Shown: positions 55,140 to 64,000, numbered from the stretch's first letter. The stretch is DNA of 64,000 bases from Atopobium sp. oral taxon 416 (GCF_018128285.1 NZ_CP072380.1:1426001-1490000), one strand, 5' to 3'. Translations and numbers: made by a program. The notes: a model not told the origin generated them from the sequence alone.

Positions 55140-55838
55140 ATGTCCTTTTGGTTTTACTACGGCTATGGGGCCGATATGAACTATTGGCTCTTAGTTTTGA
55201 TCTCCCTTGTGTTGGGTTTGGCCACACAGGGCTATATCAGACACACTTACAGAAAATGGTCGAAAGTTGATTCCCGTACTGGCAAGACCGGGGCAGACGT
55301 TGCGGAAGAGATGCTGCGAGCCGGTGGTGCCGGCGATGTAGGGATCACCCGCGTTGACGGTACGCTTACCGACTACTATGATCCCCGTGACAATATGTTG
55401 CACCTCTCCAACGAGAATTTTACGCAAGGCTCCGTGGCGTCAGTAGCGGTCGCCTGCCACGAGGCAGGCCACGCGGTCCAGCGCGCCCAGGGTTATGCGC
55501 CGATGAAGGTGAGAAGCGCACTCACGCCGGTGGTGAACTTCGCGTCCAACGCCTGGATGGTGCTTTTCTTCCTCGGTGTCTTCATGGACGTCACCGGCCT
55601 AGTCCAATTTGCTATCCTTTTGTTCGCGATTTCGGTTATCTTTGAGTTGGTAACCTTGCCCGTTGAGATCAACGCTTCTCAACGTGCGGTAATCTATCTT
55701 TCCCAGAATGGCGGGGCCATCGACGAGCGGGGAGCTCGTCAGGTCTTGACTGCAGCGGCGCTCACCTACGTGGCAGCGGCGCTCGTCTCGATCTTGCAGT
55801 TGCTCTACCTTACCGGAACGACGAATGATGAGAGGTAA
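55140..55838 (+). CDS. Membrane zinc metallopeptidase (YugP-like)
   Basis: 232 residues. The zinc-binding motif VACHEAGHAVQ has His107, Glu108 and His111. Membrane helices are predicted by eye at about 13-31, 125-165 and 205-228, with the active site facing the cytosol side of the membrane. The family is described as neutral zinc metallopeptidases, with proteolytic role in membrane protein quality control assumed rather than shown. AAAGGAGG precedes ATG 55140. It is three bases before xseA, so it is part of the xseA-xseB-hit transcript. Confidence 0.88.
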   Translation: MSFWFYYGYGADMNYWLLVLISLVLGLATQGYIRHTYRKWSKVDSRTGKTGADVAEEMLRAGGAGDVGITRVDGTLTDYYDPRDNMLHLSNENFTQGSVASVAVACHEAGHAVQRAQGYAPMKVRSALTPVVNFASNAWMVLFFLGVFMDVTGLVQFAILLFAISVIFELVTLPVEINASQRAVIYLSQNGGAIDERGARQVLTAAALTYVAAALVSILQLLYLTGTTNDER

Positions 55839-55841
55839 GTC

Positions 55842-57191
55842 ATGCCAATGGAAGCAACCCCTATAAGCGTATCCGATGCAGTGCTGCTGGCGAAGAATGC
55901 CGCAGCCGGCATCGGCAACCTGGTGGTGACAGGGGAGGTCTCAGGCTTCCGTGGTCCCAATGCTAGGTCTGGTCACTGCTATTTTCAGGTGAAGGACGAG
56001 CAATCCTCGATGTCCGTGATCGTGTGGAGATCGATCTATGCTTCCTCCGGCATCCAGCTCAAAGACGGCCTGAAGCTCATTATGCAGGGCAAGTTCGACG
56101 TCTATCAGGGCTCAGGACGGCTCTCTTTTATCGCCTGTAAGGTCTGTGTCTCAGGCGAGGGTCTGCTGCGCCAACAGGTGGCTCAGTTAGCCAAAAAGCT
56201 GGAGCGGGAAGGCCTCATGGCCCCGGAACGTAAGCGGGAGATCCCGCGGTTCTGCACTCGTGTGGCCGTGGTGACTTCACTTTCCGGTTCGGTCATCGAG
56301 GACGTGAAGCGGACCTTGAGACGCCGCAATCCCTTGGTTGCGATCCAGGAAGTGGGTGCCTCGGTGCAGGGCACTGAGGCACCCACTTCGATGATCAGGG
56401 CCCTCAAAGTCGCCGCAGCAGCAAAGCCGGACGCGATCCTGCTGGTGCGTGGCGGCGGATCCTTTGAGGATCTGATGGCATTCAACGATGAGGCACTCGC
56501 CCGTGCTGTAGCCGCCTGCTCGGTTCCGGTGATCACCGGAATTGGCCATGAGCCCGATACCTCAATCTGCGATATGGTGGCGGACCGCCGCTGCTCGACC
56601 CCGACCGCTGCGGCAGAGTCAGTCGCCCCGGCGCTCGATGAGATCGTGCAGACGATCAACGGCCGGCAGGTGCGCTTGGGACAAGCCTTCTCCGCAATCC
56701 TTAAGCGCAACGCGCAGCAGGTTGAGGATGCGGGGAAGATCATAACACGCTCGCTGGAAAATCAGATCCAGCGTGAGTCAGTGCTTGTGGAGAGCTTAGC
56801 GAACCATCGCTGCATGCAGGAGCCACGCTCGATGATTGAGGACCGCAAGAGTCAGTTGGCAATGACGGAACAGCGACTGCAGGATGCGATTCCGCGCTCG
56901 ATCGATACGCGCAAGCGGAATTTGGAAAACGATTCCGAGCGGTTGGTCAGTATCGGGGGCAGGCTATTGAATCCCTACACACAGTTGACTGACAGGCTTG
57001 GGCAGGCGCTCACTGCGCTGTCTCCGCTTAATGTTGTCAAGCGCGGCTATGCGATTGTGCAGGACAGCAAGGGTCATGTGGTGAGCCAGGCAAGCGATGT
57101 CAGTGTCAACGACCAGATCAAGATACGATTAGGCCACGGTGGCCTGACGGCTCAGGTTGAGAGCGTCCAGACGGAAGAGAATGAGGAGTAA
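55842..57191 (+). CDS. xseA: Exodeoxyribonuclease VII large subunit
   Basis: With XseB makes exonuclease VII, which digests single-stranded DNA to oligonucleotides. The 449-residue product has the OB-fold N-terminal domain (LVVTGEVSGFRGPNARSGHC, YFQVKDEQS) and the catalytic core with RFCTRVAVVTSLSGSVIEDV, DAILLVRGGGSFEDLMAFND and PVITGIGHEPDTSICDMVAD. A long coiled coil follows (about 285-380), then the final GYAIVQDSKGHVVS segment. Length normal. Six bases before xseB, so the two subunits are co-translated. No damage seen. Confidence 0.95.
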   Translation: MPMEATPISVSDAVLLAKNAAAGIGNLVVTGEVSGFRGPNARSGHCYFQVKDEQSSMSVIVWRSIYASSGIQLKDGLKLIMQGKFDVYQGSGRLSFIACKVCVSGEGLLRQQVAQLAKKLEREGLMAPERKREIPRFCTRVAVVTSLSGSVIEDVKRTLRRRNPLVAIQEVGASVQGTEAPTSMIRALKVAAAAKPDAILLVRGGGSFEDLMAFNDEALARAVAACSVPVITGIGHEPDTSICDMVADRRCSTPTAAAESVAPALDEIVQTINGRQVRLGQAFSAILKRNAQQVEDAGKIITRSLENQIQRESVLVESLANHRCMQEPRSMIEDRKSQLAMTEQRLQDAIPRSIDTRKRNLENDSERLVSIGGRLLNPYTQLTDRLGQALTALSPLNVVKRGYAIVQDSKGHVVSQASDVSVNDQIKIRLGHGGLTAQVESVQTEENEE

Positions 57192-57197
57192 AAGACC

Positions 57198-57470
57198 ATG
57201 GCAGAAGAATCAGAGCAGAAAAAGATTGAAGACATGAGCTTCAAAGAGGCTTCTATCGAGCTGGAGAAGATTGTCCGTTCCCTGGAGAGTGGAGATCTGG
57301 AGCTCGAGGATTCCCTCAAGTGCTACGAGCGCGGAGTCGCGCTGATTAAGAGCCTTCGCGAGCGCCTGGCGCACGCAGAGCAGAAGGTACAGGTGCTCCT
57401 CGACGATACGAAGGATGAGCAGGCGCCAGATACCACCTCGGCACCCTCTACCGCCTATCTGGACGAGTAA
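57198..57470 (+). CDS. xseB: Exodeoxyribonuclease VII small subunit
   Basis: 90 residues. The core MSFKEASIELEKIVRSLESG, then DLELEDSLKCYERGVALIKS, is the conserved XseB helical hairpin that wraps XseA. After a helix (LRERLAHAEQKVQVLLDD) comes a short disordered tail ending YLDE. ATG 57198 follows AGGAGTAAAAG. Usual small size for the family. Confidence 0.94.
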   Translation: MAEESEQKKIEDMSFKEASIELEKIVRSLESGDLELEDSLKCYERGVALIKSLRERLAHAEQKVQVLLDDTKDEQAPDTTSAPSTAYLDE

Positions 57471-57513
57471 AATTAGGGGTATCCACACATCGTTGCGCTC
57501 AAGGAGGTCACAC

Positions 57514-57867
57514 ATGAGTGAGAATTGTATTTTCTGCAAGATCGCTGCCGGCAAGGTTCCGAGCAAGATGGTCTACCAGGACGACCTGGTTGCCGCCTTT
57601 CAAGATGCCAATCCACTGACGCCGGTCCATATTTTGGTGGTACCGAAGAAGCACTACGAGAACATTCTCGACGATATCCCGTCTGAGGTACTTGAGGCCA
57701 TGGTCCACGCTGTGAGCGTCATCGTAAAGCAGACCGGCATTGACAAGACCGGATTCAGGCTCATCACCAATACCGGTGACGATGCGGGGCAGACAGTCCA
57801 CCACTTCCACATCCATATTATGGGTGGTCGCAAGCTCGATCCGAGCGCAGGCGAGAAGCGCGACTAG
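57514..57867 (+). CDS. HIT-family protein (histidine triad nucleotide hydrolase)
   Basis: 117 residues. The triad motif HFHIH lies at 97-101 in QTVHHFHIHIMGG, with the nucleophile His99 surrounded by hydrophobic residues. N-terminal MSENCIFCKIAAGKVPSKMV has the family's Cys pair. Members hydrolyse adenylated small molecules such as AMP-lysine or AMP-NH2. ATG 57514 follows AAGGAGG by seven bases; the frame upstream of it is out of family. 43 bases after xseB, then a terminator. Confidence 0.92.
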   Translation: MSENCIFCKIAAGKVPSKMVYQDDLVAAFQDANPLTPVHILVVPKKHYENILDDIPSEVLEAMVHAVSVIVKQTGIDKTGFRLITNTGDDAGQTVHHFHIHIMGGRKLDPSAGEKRD

Positions 57868-57898
57868 TACGTCACAATAACAGCTGAGCATTAATCTG

Positions 57899-57932
57899 AA
57901 GAGCCGAACCGATGGGTCCGACTCTTGTTTTT
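57899..57932 (+). terminator. Terminator after the HIT gene
   Basis: AAGAGCCG (57899-57906) pairs with CGACTCTT (57919-57926) with one mismatch, followed by G and five T (57928-57932). The ISL3 element begins directly after its T-run. Confidence 0.65.
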
Positions 57933-57934
57933 AA

Positions 57935-59112
57935 GCTCTTCGACGTTTCTAGTGGGTAGCACAGGCCAGCTGCCTCTGGGCCGAGAAGTCCATCTTCCCC
58001 AGTCTGAGGGAGACCATCGCCTCGAAGTAGGATATGTTCCTGAAGCCCCTGGCAGTGTTCCGGACAGACTGAGCGGGGGAGTTAAGCCCTTCGAGAAATG
58101 AATTGGTTAAACTCCTCTTCCACCAGTTCAAGATCCCTTCCCGCTCCTTCCTAAGGGTACCTGCCACCCTCTTCATCTTAGCCACAGCAGAGTGCATCAT
58201 CTACAAGTAAAGGCGGTCTGGGGCTGCAGCAGCCGATTCCCTGTCGGTGCACGAGTACACGTCGCACATCGCCTCTGCTATCTGACAGACACGCGCTTCC
58301 TGAGACGTGTCTTCGCAGGATCGAGCTCCTCTCTCTTCGCAAGCTGACACTCTGTGAGGCTCTCCCTCATATATTCTTTCTGCCACTTCTCGCACAGTGG
58401 CCGCGCTCTTTTCCTGTAGACGCGAATATGGGATAAAGGGCGTGCATGGGGCGCAGGGCGCTGGCGGTCCAGGTCGGCCATGATGCTGATACAGCTTTGG
58501 TTGCACCTTTTGGCGGTGTCACCTGTACCCACACGCACGACTCCGGAATAGTCTGCTGCATCCCTCGCCTTCGATGTCGCCTTCCCAAGCAGCCTCCATA
58601 TGCACGTGGGCTGTCTCGTGCAGAGGCTTATGACCACAACGCTCATGACAAACGATCAGCTGGGCCTCAAAGAGCGCCGTGATGCGTCTTCGGCTGGACC
58701 CCCAGGGTATCCTTGCAGCATGCACGCTGTCCTTAGGGGCACTCAACACTGCGCCGCGTACAATCGTCTCGTATTGCCAGATGTCGAGATGCCACAAGGT
58801 CCTCCCGCGTCTGTCGTAGGTGCTACAGCGCCTGTGGAAGGCAGGACTCACCACTGCCTGGCCCTGACGTGTACCACCTCACATGCAGGATGTCCTGCAC
58901 CCATCTGAGTTCCTCAAACCAGACACCGAAGAGCTCCATTCGCCCCTAAGCCCCCTGGGGCTTCTTAAAGAGCCTTGCCAGCATACCTGCCTTAAGCATC
59001 CATATCGCACCTTAGAACCGAAGCCTTCCACCGGCGAAACCCTGCTGTCCAGGCGTCCCACGCTCAAGGGGATGCAGGAGTGCTACCCACCATAAGTAGC
59101 GAAGAGCCTTTT
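57935..59112. mobile_element. Near-full-length, decayed ISL3-family element
   Basis: Ends AGCTCTTCGACGTTTCTAGT (from 57934) and, inverted, GGCTCTTCGCTACTTATGGT (to 59112) are imperfect inverted repeats of ISL3 type. The element is about 1.18 kb, contains a single minus-strand transposase relic and is not invaded by other IS elements. The last 176 bases match 18976-19152. Compare with the copy after folC (17426-19152). No transposition-competent gene remains. Confidence 0.75.
57949..58860 (-). pseudogene. ISL3-family transposase, multiply frameshifted
   Basis: Minus strand, N- to C-terminal order is preserved. LWHLDIWQYETIVRGAVLSA and ARIPWGSSRRRITALFEAQL (58800-58700) correspond to the 'RWRHLD...PRVxCxxHG...VPWAxxxSRFTxLFE' region. 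RVGTGDTAKRCNQSCISIMA (58560-58470) corresponds to the 'GIDExxxRKGHxYxTVxxD' catalytic Asp motif. The C-terminus TLRKEREGILNWWKRS, TNSFLEGLNSPAQSV and ARGFRNISYFEAM ends at 57949. At least six frame breaks. The same order identifies this as the better copy of the element after folC. Confidence 0.75.
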
Positions 59113-59174
59113 CTAGGGGTAATACGTAACCTTTGCGTTAACAGGTTGTACGCATTTGAGAATTGCTATGATAG

Positions 59175-59251
59175 GTATATGTGGTGTATTAGGGGAGAGG
59201 CCCCTCGTATTTAAGGAGACCAGCTATATGAAGTCAAGTAAAAAACCATGA
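59175..59251 (+). pseudogene. Promoter-and-start remnant of a lost gene
   Basis: TGC-TATGAT (59164-59172 area) is an extended -10, AAGGAGA (59212-59218) a ribosome-binding site, and ATG at 59228 opens a frame of only seven codons (MKSSKKP, stop 59251). One base shift would continue into a hydrophobic stretch (MIFWRDV, FVSVGLVAL). It looks like the start of a small membrane protein gene cut off or frameshifted. Up to 59404 nothing else is seen. Confidence 0.3.
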
Positions 59252-59404
59252 TCTTTTGGAGAGATGTCTGAAGATTGTTTTTGTAAGTGTTGGATTAGTT
59301 GCACTTTGACAGTCGAATATCGAATGCTTTTAGGCGCAATAGATGAAGCAGCTGTGAAACATAAGTACAGCAGCAAACAAAAGTATGCAGTTTTTTGATT
59401 GATA

Positions 59405-60475
59405 CAAATCAGTTCGGGTTGTAGGCTACCTTGTCTCTCATCACAGCAAAGATGATGAGACAGAGCTTTCTTGCCATGGCAGCTACAGCCACCCTATAGG
59501 GTTTGCCTCAGTAATCGCTTCTTTCTACAGAACTCTTTGAGCTTAGGAATATAGCTGCTGCAGCAAGCCACAGAGCGCGTCTCAGATAGGAAGACCCTGC
59601 TTTGGTGATAGGCAACCCTTTAGCCTCAAGCTTGCCGGATCGATTCGCTCTGTGGTTCAGCCCGGCGTAGTTTACGATCTGAGAGCTGCCCTTAGGCCGA
59701 GACACATCACCTGTCTTTGTAGCTGTGTGAACCCTACCTGTGACAAGACTCCAAGGATAGTGATGATGAGGGCTCCACCTTACATAGCAGCTCTTCTATC
59801 ATTGCTTTGTCGGTGTCTTTGATGTCGCCTTCCAAATATTCGATCTCAAAGATACAGTGCTTGATCTCAAAACCCACAGCCTTCTTCCCAAGGTGCGCCC
59901 CACAGGAGTTTTTGGCGGCCTCGCTGTTATTGCTTTATGCTTTAGCCTCACCAAGGCGCCCCGTTCTTTGTGGGCAGCGGGCCATCTGTGAGAAGTGCCA
60001 AGGAAGGGACGCTGAAGATGTTAGTGAAAAGCGGCTCGCACTTCGGGAAATGAGAACCCAAAAGGCAGATAGCCCGCGCCTCTTTTAGGGACTGACAAAA
60101 ACGCATTAAGAATCGCAGAGCCTATAGAGTATCATCTGCAAGCTTCGTTGGCTTTACCTCACCTACACGGCAGGGTCTTTGCGATGAGAGAGCTGTCGGC
60201 TGTATCATTTTTGACCCTGCGAAGCCCTTGAGTTTGCGTAGAGCCTCTACATGCACAGGATCAAGGACACACACTGCCTATCCCTTTTCCACAAGATACG
60301 AGTGGCAGGCCATCCAATTCTGGTTCTGCCAGACTTTCTAGCCCACGAGGAGCACCTATCCAAACCTTCGCTGGTACTTCTGAAAGAGATTAGGCACCTA
60401 TCTTTCCCTTTGTTGTCGATGGTTCCGATTAGGTGGTCTACCTTTGCGATATCCACACCTGCAAAGAGCATAGGT
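59405..60475 (-). pseudogene. IS110-family transposase, frameshifted
   Basis: Minus strand. The N-terminal DEDD domain start reads MLFAGVDIAKVDHLIGTIDN, RSTSEGLDRCSSWARKSG (60471-60247), matching the IS110 'VGIDVAKxxHxxxxxDxxG...N...G' pattern. The middle is scrambled, then FEIEYLEGDIKDTDKAMIEE (59870-59800). The C-terminal transposase_20 region reads IVNYAGLNHRANRSGKLEAK, GLPITKAGSSYLRRALWLAA (59670-59540), and AAMARKLCLIIFAVMRDKVA ends it. Full-length order with several frame breaks; inactive. From 60476 to 60748 no gene is seen. Confidence 0.75.
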
Positions 60476-60748
60476 GTATCTCCTTACAAAGCCAGTCTGG
60501 CGGACTCCCCGCTATAGCCATTTAGATCTGCACGCTTCTAAAAGAGATGCGAAGCCCAAGCCAAAAGCTTGCCTTCACCCAGCTTATCTGCGATCTACTC
60601 CAGATGGGACAGGATACCAATCTCCTTTACGAGCCGCATAGCTCTTCAGGCAGTATGAAGACATTCCTGCCACCGGAGATTCTCTATTGCATCTAAAAGC
60701 ATCCGATATGAGGCCAATAAATGCAACGCAGTGAATATAGGAGGCAGT

Positions 60749-61108
60749 ATGGCTGACTTAAATCCGTTCGACGCAGCAGAGAAGATGTTTTTGGCAAGCG
60801 TCGGGGCAATGGCAACGGTGGGCGACAAGAGCTCGGAGGCGTTTGACAACCTTGTCAAGCGTGGCCAGACAGCAGTGCAGCAGGGCCAGAATCTGAATGA
60901 GGAGCTCAAGCACACGACCTCAAACGCGGCGCACAACTTCTCTGAGAGCGCCCTCAAGACCTGGATGCAGACCATGAAGGACGATGAGCTCAAGGACTTC
61001 GTTAAAAAGGTCGAGACGATGGCAAGCGAGATCGAGGCAAACCGCGTCACCGTAGACGTCGAAGACGTAGAAGATGCTTCCGATAAGGATCAGGACAAAG
61101 CGGAGTAG
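60749..61108 (+). CDS. Phasin-like / poly-hydroxyalkanoate-granule-type small protein
   Basis: 119 residues, mostly helical and charged. MADLNPFDAAEKMFLASVGA and MATVGDKSSEAFDNLVKRGQ resemble the N-terminal part of the short phasin-like proteins that often precede ABC1/UbiB-type kinases. The C-terminus is acidic (VDVEDVEDASDKDQDKAE). ATG 60749 follows AGGAGG; an in-frame ATG at 60731 precedes the ribosome-binding site. Only two bases separate its stop from the ABC1 kinase start, so the two are co-translated. No PHA-synthesis gene is in the window, so a granule role is doubtful; it is more likely a partner or regulator of the kinase. Confidence 0.7.
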   Translation: MADLNPFDAAEKMFLASVGAMATVGDKSSEAFDNLVKRGQTAVQQGQNLNEELKHTTSNAAHNFSESALKTWMQTMKDDELKDFVKKVETMASEIEANRVTVDVEDVEDASDKDQDKAE

Positions 61109-61110
61109 GC

Positions 61111-62871
61111 GTGGAACGAAGCGAACCTTCGGACAACACAGATACGACATCACGGGCGTCCGTTGACTCTCAGGAGGAGACGGACGCCTATGACAACATG
61201 TTTCAGGCGATCGAGAACGAGGAGTACGACCAGACGATCGGCCTGAGGGGTGGCCGCTATACCACCTATCGGACCGGTGCCTGGCAGGGCCGCCTGAAAC
61301 GTATGCATGAGATCTTCTCGGTGGTGCGTAAGTACGACATTATGCACGGGATGACGCCGGTGACGCTGCGTCGGATGCTCGAGGAGCTGGGCCCTACCTT
61401 TGTGAAGGCCGGACAGATCCTCTCGATGCGCTCAGAGATCCTGCCGGAACCTTTCTGTCAAGAGCTCTCGAAGCTGCAAGCGAATGTGATCCCGATGGAT
61501 CGCGAGACCGTCCTCTCAAGCCTCAGGGCAGAGTATGCGATCCCGATTGAGGACCTCTTCGACGCAATCGACGACGTGCCCCTGGGATCGGCTTCCATCG
61601 CCCAGGTACACCGGGCGCGCCTGATCACCGGCGAGGATGTCGCAATCAAGATCCAACGCCCTCATGTGCAGGAAACGATGGCGCAGGATATCGATATTAT
61701 GCGCCGGCTTGCCCGCTACGCTGACCGCTTCTTCCCGGATACTCAGGTACTTGATCTCGGCTCCGTTATCGAGGAGCTCTGGCACTCCTTTCGTGAGGAA
61801 ACCGATTTTCTCGTCGAGGCAAGGAATCTGGCGGAGTTTCGACGCGACAATGCCAATATCAGATACGTCGGCTGTCCTAAGCCGTATTTGAAACTTTGTA
61901 CCCTCCACGTGGTCGTGATGGACTACATCGAGGGGATCCCCATCTCACACACCGCTCAGCTCATCGCCGAGGGCTATGACCTGAATGAAATCGGGACGAA
62001 GCTCGTCGACAACTACACTCAACAGATGCTCGACAGCGGGTTCTTCCATGCGGATCCGCACCCCGGCAACCTCATTATCAAGGGTGGGAAGATCTACTTT
62101 ATCGACCTCGGAATGATGGGAAGGCTGTCCTCAACGGACCGGGCAGCGCTTCGGGACATGGTCACAGCAGTGGCACTCAGGGACTCCGCAGACCTTAAAG
62201 ACGGATTGCTCGAATTTGCAGTGTCCGGGGCCGATGAGGTGGACCACGCGCAGCTTTTAAGCTCACTTGATGAGATTATCGAGAAGTTCGGCAACGCCGA
62301 CCTCAAAGATTTCGATATGGGCGCCTTCGTCAATGCACTGTTCACGATGGCACGAAGGTGCGGTATCGAGCTGCCGAGCAATGTCACGATGCTCGCACGC
62401 TCACTGGTGACCCTTGAAGGCACTGTCAATGATTTTCTGTCGGATACCTCGATCATCCAGATCATCCGAACCCATATTCGGACGCAAGGATCGCTTGGAG
62501 ACTTAACCAAGCAGGAAGCGAAGACCTATGCGCAGGAGCTCGAGCGTGCGTCACATGGATTGCTTCAAGCAGCCGGGGATGCCGGCCTTGCTTCCAAGAT
62601 GCTGACCCGCGGACAGCTGCGCATGATCCTGGACCTCTCAGGAACCAAGAGCCCGATTGCGGATCTTTCCCATGCAGCGGACCGGCTAACTATGGGTATC
62701 GTCGCGGCAGGCCTCTTCATCGGCTCCTCGATTATCTACTATGCGCGCATTCAACCTGTTATCTTCGGCATCCCTATCATCGGCTTTGTAGGGTTCTTCA
62801 TCGCCCTCTTCTTGGGGCTCTGGATCGTCTTTAATATTATCAAAGAGCACAAACGGGACCATCATTCCTAA
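61111..62871 (+). CDS. ABC1/UbiB-family atypical kinase, membrane-anchored
   Basis: 586 residues. The family's KxGQ motif appears as TFVKAGQILSMRSEILP, the A-rich loop as PLGSASIAQVHRARLITGED with VAIKIQRP (invariant Lys), and the catalytic motifs as FFHADPHPGNLIIKGG (HxDxxxxN) and IYFIDLGMMGRL (metal-binding Asp). The C-terminal ~100 residues contain two membrane helices (about 525-545 and 548-575), the last ending in a charged RDHHS tail. Homologues act in lipid/quinone metabolism, mostly as ATPases. Start GTG 61111 is two bases after the small helical gene. The unusual acidic N-terminal ~45 residues are not in the core. Confidence 0.92.
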   Translation: MERSEPSDNTDTTSRASVDSQEETDAYDNMFQAIENEEYDQTIGLRGGRYTTYRTGAWQGRLKRMHEIFSVVRKYDIMHGMTPVTLRRMLEELGPTFVKAGQILSMRSEILPEPFCQELSKLQANVIPMDRETVLSSLRAEYAIPIEDLFDAIDDVPLGSASIAQVHRARLITGEDVAIKIQRPHVQETMAQDIDIMRRLARYADRFFPDTQVLDLGSVIEELWHSFREETDFLVEARNLAEFRRDNANIRYVGCPKPYLKLCTLHVVVMDYIEGIPISHTAQLIAEGYDLNEIGTKLVDNYTQQMLDSGFFHADPHPGNLIIKGGKIYFIDLGMMGRLSSTDRAALRDMVTAVALRDSADLKDGLLEFAVSGADEVDHAQLLSSLDEIIEKFGNADLKDFDMGAFVNALFTMARRCGIELPSNVTMLARSLVTLEGTVNDFLSDTSIIQIIRTHIRTQGSLGDLTKQEAKTYAQELERASHGLLQAAGDAGLASKMLTRGQLRMILDLSGTKSPIADLSHAADRLTMGIVAAGLFIGSSIIYYARIQPVIFGIPIIGFVGFFIALFLGLWIVFNIIKEHKRDHHS

Positions 62872-62901
62872 GGCGTGTTCCAACAAAGTAGTGGTACACA
62901 A

Positions 62902-62938
62902 GAAACCAGCGGGCACGTACGTGTCCACTGGTTTCCCT
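62902..62938. terminator. Bidirectional hairpin between ABC1 kinase and secreted protein genes
   Basis: GAAACCAG (62902-62909) pairs with CTGGTTTC (62928-62935), and inner GGGCACGT/ACGTGTCC extends the stem past one mismatch. Followed by CCTTT on the plus strand. It separates two convergent genes. Confidence 0.65.
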
Positions 62939-62960
62939 TTAAGCTTAGAATGATGGACTG

Positions 62961-64000
62961 TTAGCTCACGACACGGTAGCCAACGGTACCGACGCCACTG
63001 AAGCCCAACGCAGAGGCGACTGCGGGCTGAAGGTCGATCTGACGGTTTCCTGCATAGGGACCACGGTCATTCACGATTGCACGGCAGGTTCTGCCACTGT
63101 AGGTGAGCTCCACGATGGTGCCAAGTGGCATGGTTTTCATTGCGATGCCCATGGAGGTCGGGGTCAAGGTATCACCGTTTGCGGTGCGGTTGCCCATGAG
63201 GCCATCGCCGCTGCCGTACATAGAGGCCTCGACGTACGTAAAGCCCCCGGAGGCAGAGCCGGAATTCATTGCGCTGTTGTCTGCGTTGTTGCCTGCACTG
63301 TTGCCTGTGCTGTTGCCAGAGGACTGCTGATTTGAGTTGTTGGGATTCGAGTCGTTGGAATTTTTGGTAGCCTGATCAATCTGCGTGATGGTCTGATCCT
63401 GCTGGCCGGCAGCCTGTGCCGCCTCATAGGCAGCCTCGCGCTCAGCCTTGCCCTCTGCGGCTTTCTGGAGAGCCGCATCAACGGCGGCCTGTGCCTGATC
63501 TGAAGCATCCTTAGCGACTTTGACCTGCTGCTCCTCGTCGGTCTTTTCCTGTGTAAGCTCCGCCTGTTTGGTCTGCAGTTCCTGCTCAACATTGACTAGA
63601 TTGTTGATGTCCTGGGTGCTACTTGCCATAACGCGGTTGAGGCTGTTGATCAAGTTTAGGACCTCATTGAAGTCTTTCGATGAGAAGATCATCGAAAGCA
63701 GGGAGTTTGAGTTCTGATGGAGCTTGTAGGACGTGGAAATTGCGGAAGCAGCGTTCTGACGCAACTGCGGCAGCTTGTCCTCGATCTCCTGCACCTGCTG
63801 GTTATTTTCATCGATCTGAGATTGCAGGGCATCCAACTTCTGTTGCTCCTCGTCGAGTTTCTCATTCGCTTCAATAGCGGTGTTCTGAAGTGATTCCAGA
63901 TCGCTTGTATCATCAGCGAGCGCGGCAGTAGGAACTCCCGATCCGATGAGTGCAGCTGAGATCAATGCAACGGCGGCATAACGAAAGTAATGTGAAGGTG
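62961..64000 (-). CDS. Secreted coiled-coil protein with C-terminal RlpA-like (double-psi beta-barrel) domain, 5'-truncated
   Basis: The frame is open to the window's end, so the true start lies beyond 64000. The visible N-terminus (FRYAAVALISAALIGSGVPT then AALA^DD) is a signal peptide with an AxA cleavage site. Mature residues ~20-190 form a long coiled coil of the kind seen in peptidoglycan-hydrolase-associated proteins (LDEEQQKLDALQSQIDENNQ). An Asn/Ser/Gly-rich linker follows (NDSNPNNSNQQSSGNSTGNS). The C-terminal domain MYGSGDGLMGNRTANGDTLT, GIAMKTMPLGTIVEL and CRAIVNDRGPYAGNRQIDLQ has the RlpA/3D-type pattern with the Asp motif. Likely a cell-wall-binding or lytic-transglycosylase-like protein outside the membrane. 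Confidence 0.85.
   Translation of the reverse strand, partial: PSHYFRYAAVALISAALIGSGVPTAALADDTSDLESLQNTAIEANEKLDEEQQKLDALQSQIDENNQQVQEIEDKLPQLRQNAASAISTSYKLHQNSNSLLSMIFSSKDFNEVLNLINSLNRVMASSTQDINNLVNVEQELQTKQAELTQEKTDEEQQVKVAKDASDQAQAAVDAALQKAAEGKAEREAAYEAAQAAGQQDQTITQIDQATKNSNDSNPNNSNQQSSGNSTGNSAGNNADNSAMNSGSASGGFTYVEASMYGSGDGLMGNRTANGDTLTPTSMGIAMKTMPLGTIVELTYSGRTCRAIVNDRGPYAGNRQIDLQPAVASALGFSGVGTVGYRVVS

Overview
The window is 64 kb of a bacterial chromosome with roughly 55% GC, an actinobacterial gene style and the standard genetic code. The gene content (tig-clpP-clpX, a class II galT, a long adhE, a ThrRS without the TGS domain, the fhs-fchA-folD one-carbon set, no respiratory genes) fits a fermentative, probably anaerobic, gut- or mouth-type actinobacterium. 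My best guess is Coriobacteriia, perhaps Atopobiaceae/Olsenella-like. That assignment is inferred from gene content only.

Layout. 0-10 kb: 3' part of carB, tRNA-Leu(UAG), tig, clpP-clpX, a decayed PTS-domain (PRD) regulator, valS. 10-12 kb: insertion-sequence debris (ISL3 and IS5 type). 12-17.4 kb: folate/one-carbon operon fhs, fchA, folD, folE, folC. 17.4-23.8 kb: a graveyard of ISL3, IS3, IS5, IS30 and IS256 remnants, with one intact small zinc-ribbon membrane gene inside it. 23.9-26.2 kb: metNIQ methionine ABC transporter (minus strand) with a structured leader. 26.7-36.7 kb: galactose module, with galM-galK-galT (minus) divergent from a LacI-type regulator and mglB-mglA-mglC (plus). A shared operator-like sequence lies in front of both sides. 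36.9-41.3 kb: thrS with a possible attenuator and leader peptide, then a LOTUS/DUF3825-like protein. 41.7-44.3 kb: two pseudogenes, an enoate reductase and a bacterial serpin. 44.3-49.8 kb: Sel1-repeat protein, a PLP-fold protein without the catalytic lysine, adhE, a phosphotransferase. 49.8-53.8 kb: minus-strand operon dagK-like, acyl-ACP thioesterase, nudix, small membrane protein, thyA, folA; a MITE touches the folA stop codon. 53.9-57.9 kb: rnd, zinc metallopeptidase, xseA, xseB, hit. 57.9-60.5 kb: ISL3 and IS110 remnants. 60.7-64 kb: phasin-like protein plus ABC1 kinase, then the 3' part of a secreted coiled-coil/RlpA-like protein.

How the genes work together. The folate block makes and interconverts one-carbon folates. 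thyA-folA, 33 kb away, closes the dTMP/dihydrofolate cycle. The galactose module couples uptake (MglBAC) to the Leloir enzymes (GalM, GalK, GalT); a galE is not in the window. AdhE would re-oxidise NADH to ethanol.

Nothing here is convincingly a complete undescribed system. The most interesting leads are the ~220-residue coiled-coil extension on MglC, the gal/mgl operator set, the possible threonine-rich leader ORF plus terminator before thrS, the structured metNIQ leader, the LOTUS-linker-DUF3825 protein, and an IS5-derived MITE that targets CTAG/TTAG. All identifications come from reading the sequence; no database search was run.
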